Translations under genes and position numbers: made by a program
Part shown: positions 63,973 through 64,000 of the stretch, piece after piece
Position numbering within the stretch: position 1 is the first letter of the stretch
Layout: each line of letters begins with the position of its first letter
Source of the DNA: Roseobacter fucihabitans
Lineage (GTDB): Bacteria; Pseudomonadota; Alphaproteobacteria; Rhodobacterales; Rhodobacteraceae
Reading direction: 5' to 3'
Assembly (NCBI RefSeq): GCF_014337925.2
Contig: NZ_CP143423.1
Location: 1,828,501 to 1,892,500 of the forward strand
Length of the DNA: 64,000 nucleotides
The notes under the pieces: model-generated
What the model saw: only the letters and a program-made list of their open reading frames with translations
The model's database searches: none
What the model was told of the DNA's origin: nothing

Positions 63973-64000
63973 CGGAGCGTGGCGCAGCCTGGTAGCGCAC
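63973..64000 (+). tRNA. tRNA-Pro, 5' part, cut by the window edge
   Basis: CGGAGCG (63973-63979) is a 5' acceptor strand with the C1 start typical of tRNA-Pro, followed by T8 and a D-arm GCGC-AGCCTGGTA-GCGC. The anticodon lies beyond the window, so the isoacceptor is not known. The C1 and D-arm match bacterial proline tRNAs closely. Confidence 0.8.

Noticed and set aside
1-64000. CRISPR arrays, insertion sequences and rRNA genes
   Set aside because: No regularly spaced repeats, transposase-like genes, terminal inverted repeats or rRNA sequence were seen.

Overview
The window looks like a chromosomal segment from a marine Roseobacter-clade alphaproteobacterium (Rhodobacterales). Supporting signs are a VPLPA-type C-terminal sorting signal, an alphaproteobacterial LexA box (GTTC-N7-GTTC) over the lexA promoter, a gene-transfer-agent (GTA) type endolysin/holin pair inside the cytochrome c maturation locus, a fused indolepyruvate oxidoreductase, and the gene order trpG-trpD-(ung)-trpC-moaC-moeA-lexA. 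Coding density is high and most genes are housekeeping genes in tight operons. I see no insertion sequence, prophage, CRISPR array or rRNA. One tRNA-Pro is cut by the right edge.

Layout. 0-4.6 kb: the tail of an unidentified gene, then a complete glycerol-3-phosphate importer (ugpB-A-E-C) with a structured leader. 4.7-9.8 kb: three translationally coupled genes encoding two unrecognised proteins and a 979-residue KAP-family P-loop NTPase with a Clp-N-like front end. This is the best candidate for an undescribed system. 9.8-14.9 kb: alpha/beta hydrolase with a membrane domain, VOC protein and AraC regulator, acetylpolyamine-deacetylase-like protein, VPLPA-CTERM protein. 15-23.3 kb (leftward): pyrC-pyrE, dnaB, a VWA/DUF1194 protein, and a polyamine ABC importer (potA-B-C-D). 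23.6-26.3 kb: MoxR ATPase and VWA protein with an extra membrane protein wedged between them. 26.3-34.4 kb: purL, EamA transporter, a predicted free-standing small RNA, LysR regulator, and divergent indolepyruvate ferredoxin oxidoreductase.

34.7-41.7 kb: murI, argC, ccmE, GTA-type endolysin and holin, ccmF, ccmH, enoyl-CoA hydratase. 41.8-47.5 kb: gltA, gltX, comEC, lexA. 47.5-58.6 kb: moeA, moaC, trpC, ung, trpD, trpG, then a YibQ-like protein on the other strand, then an AstE/AspA-like hydrolase, trpE and a PpiD-like foldase. 58.7-64 kb: aminotransferase, gpt, lysE, fabI, pdxH, a double cold-shock-domain protein behind a long AT-rich leader, DUF192 protein, tRNA-Pro.

Genes that may work together: ugp genes import glycerol phosphate; pot genes plus the deacetylase-like enzyme may handle polyamines and acetylpolyamines; the trp genes make tryptophan from chorismate; ccmE/F/H mature c-type cytochromes; the GTA lysis pair, comEC and lexA all relate to horizontal DNA exchange. 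At the DNA level, three pairs of the palindrome TTTGCAAA with an identical 14-nt spacer, and a compact sRNA-like locus at 29.68-29.79 kb with its own promoter, hairpin, CCUCCC linker and terminator, are not explained by the genes. Start codons were re-chosen wherever a signal peptide, Shine-Dalgarno sequence or ATGA overlap pointed to an internal start.
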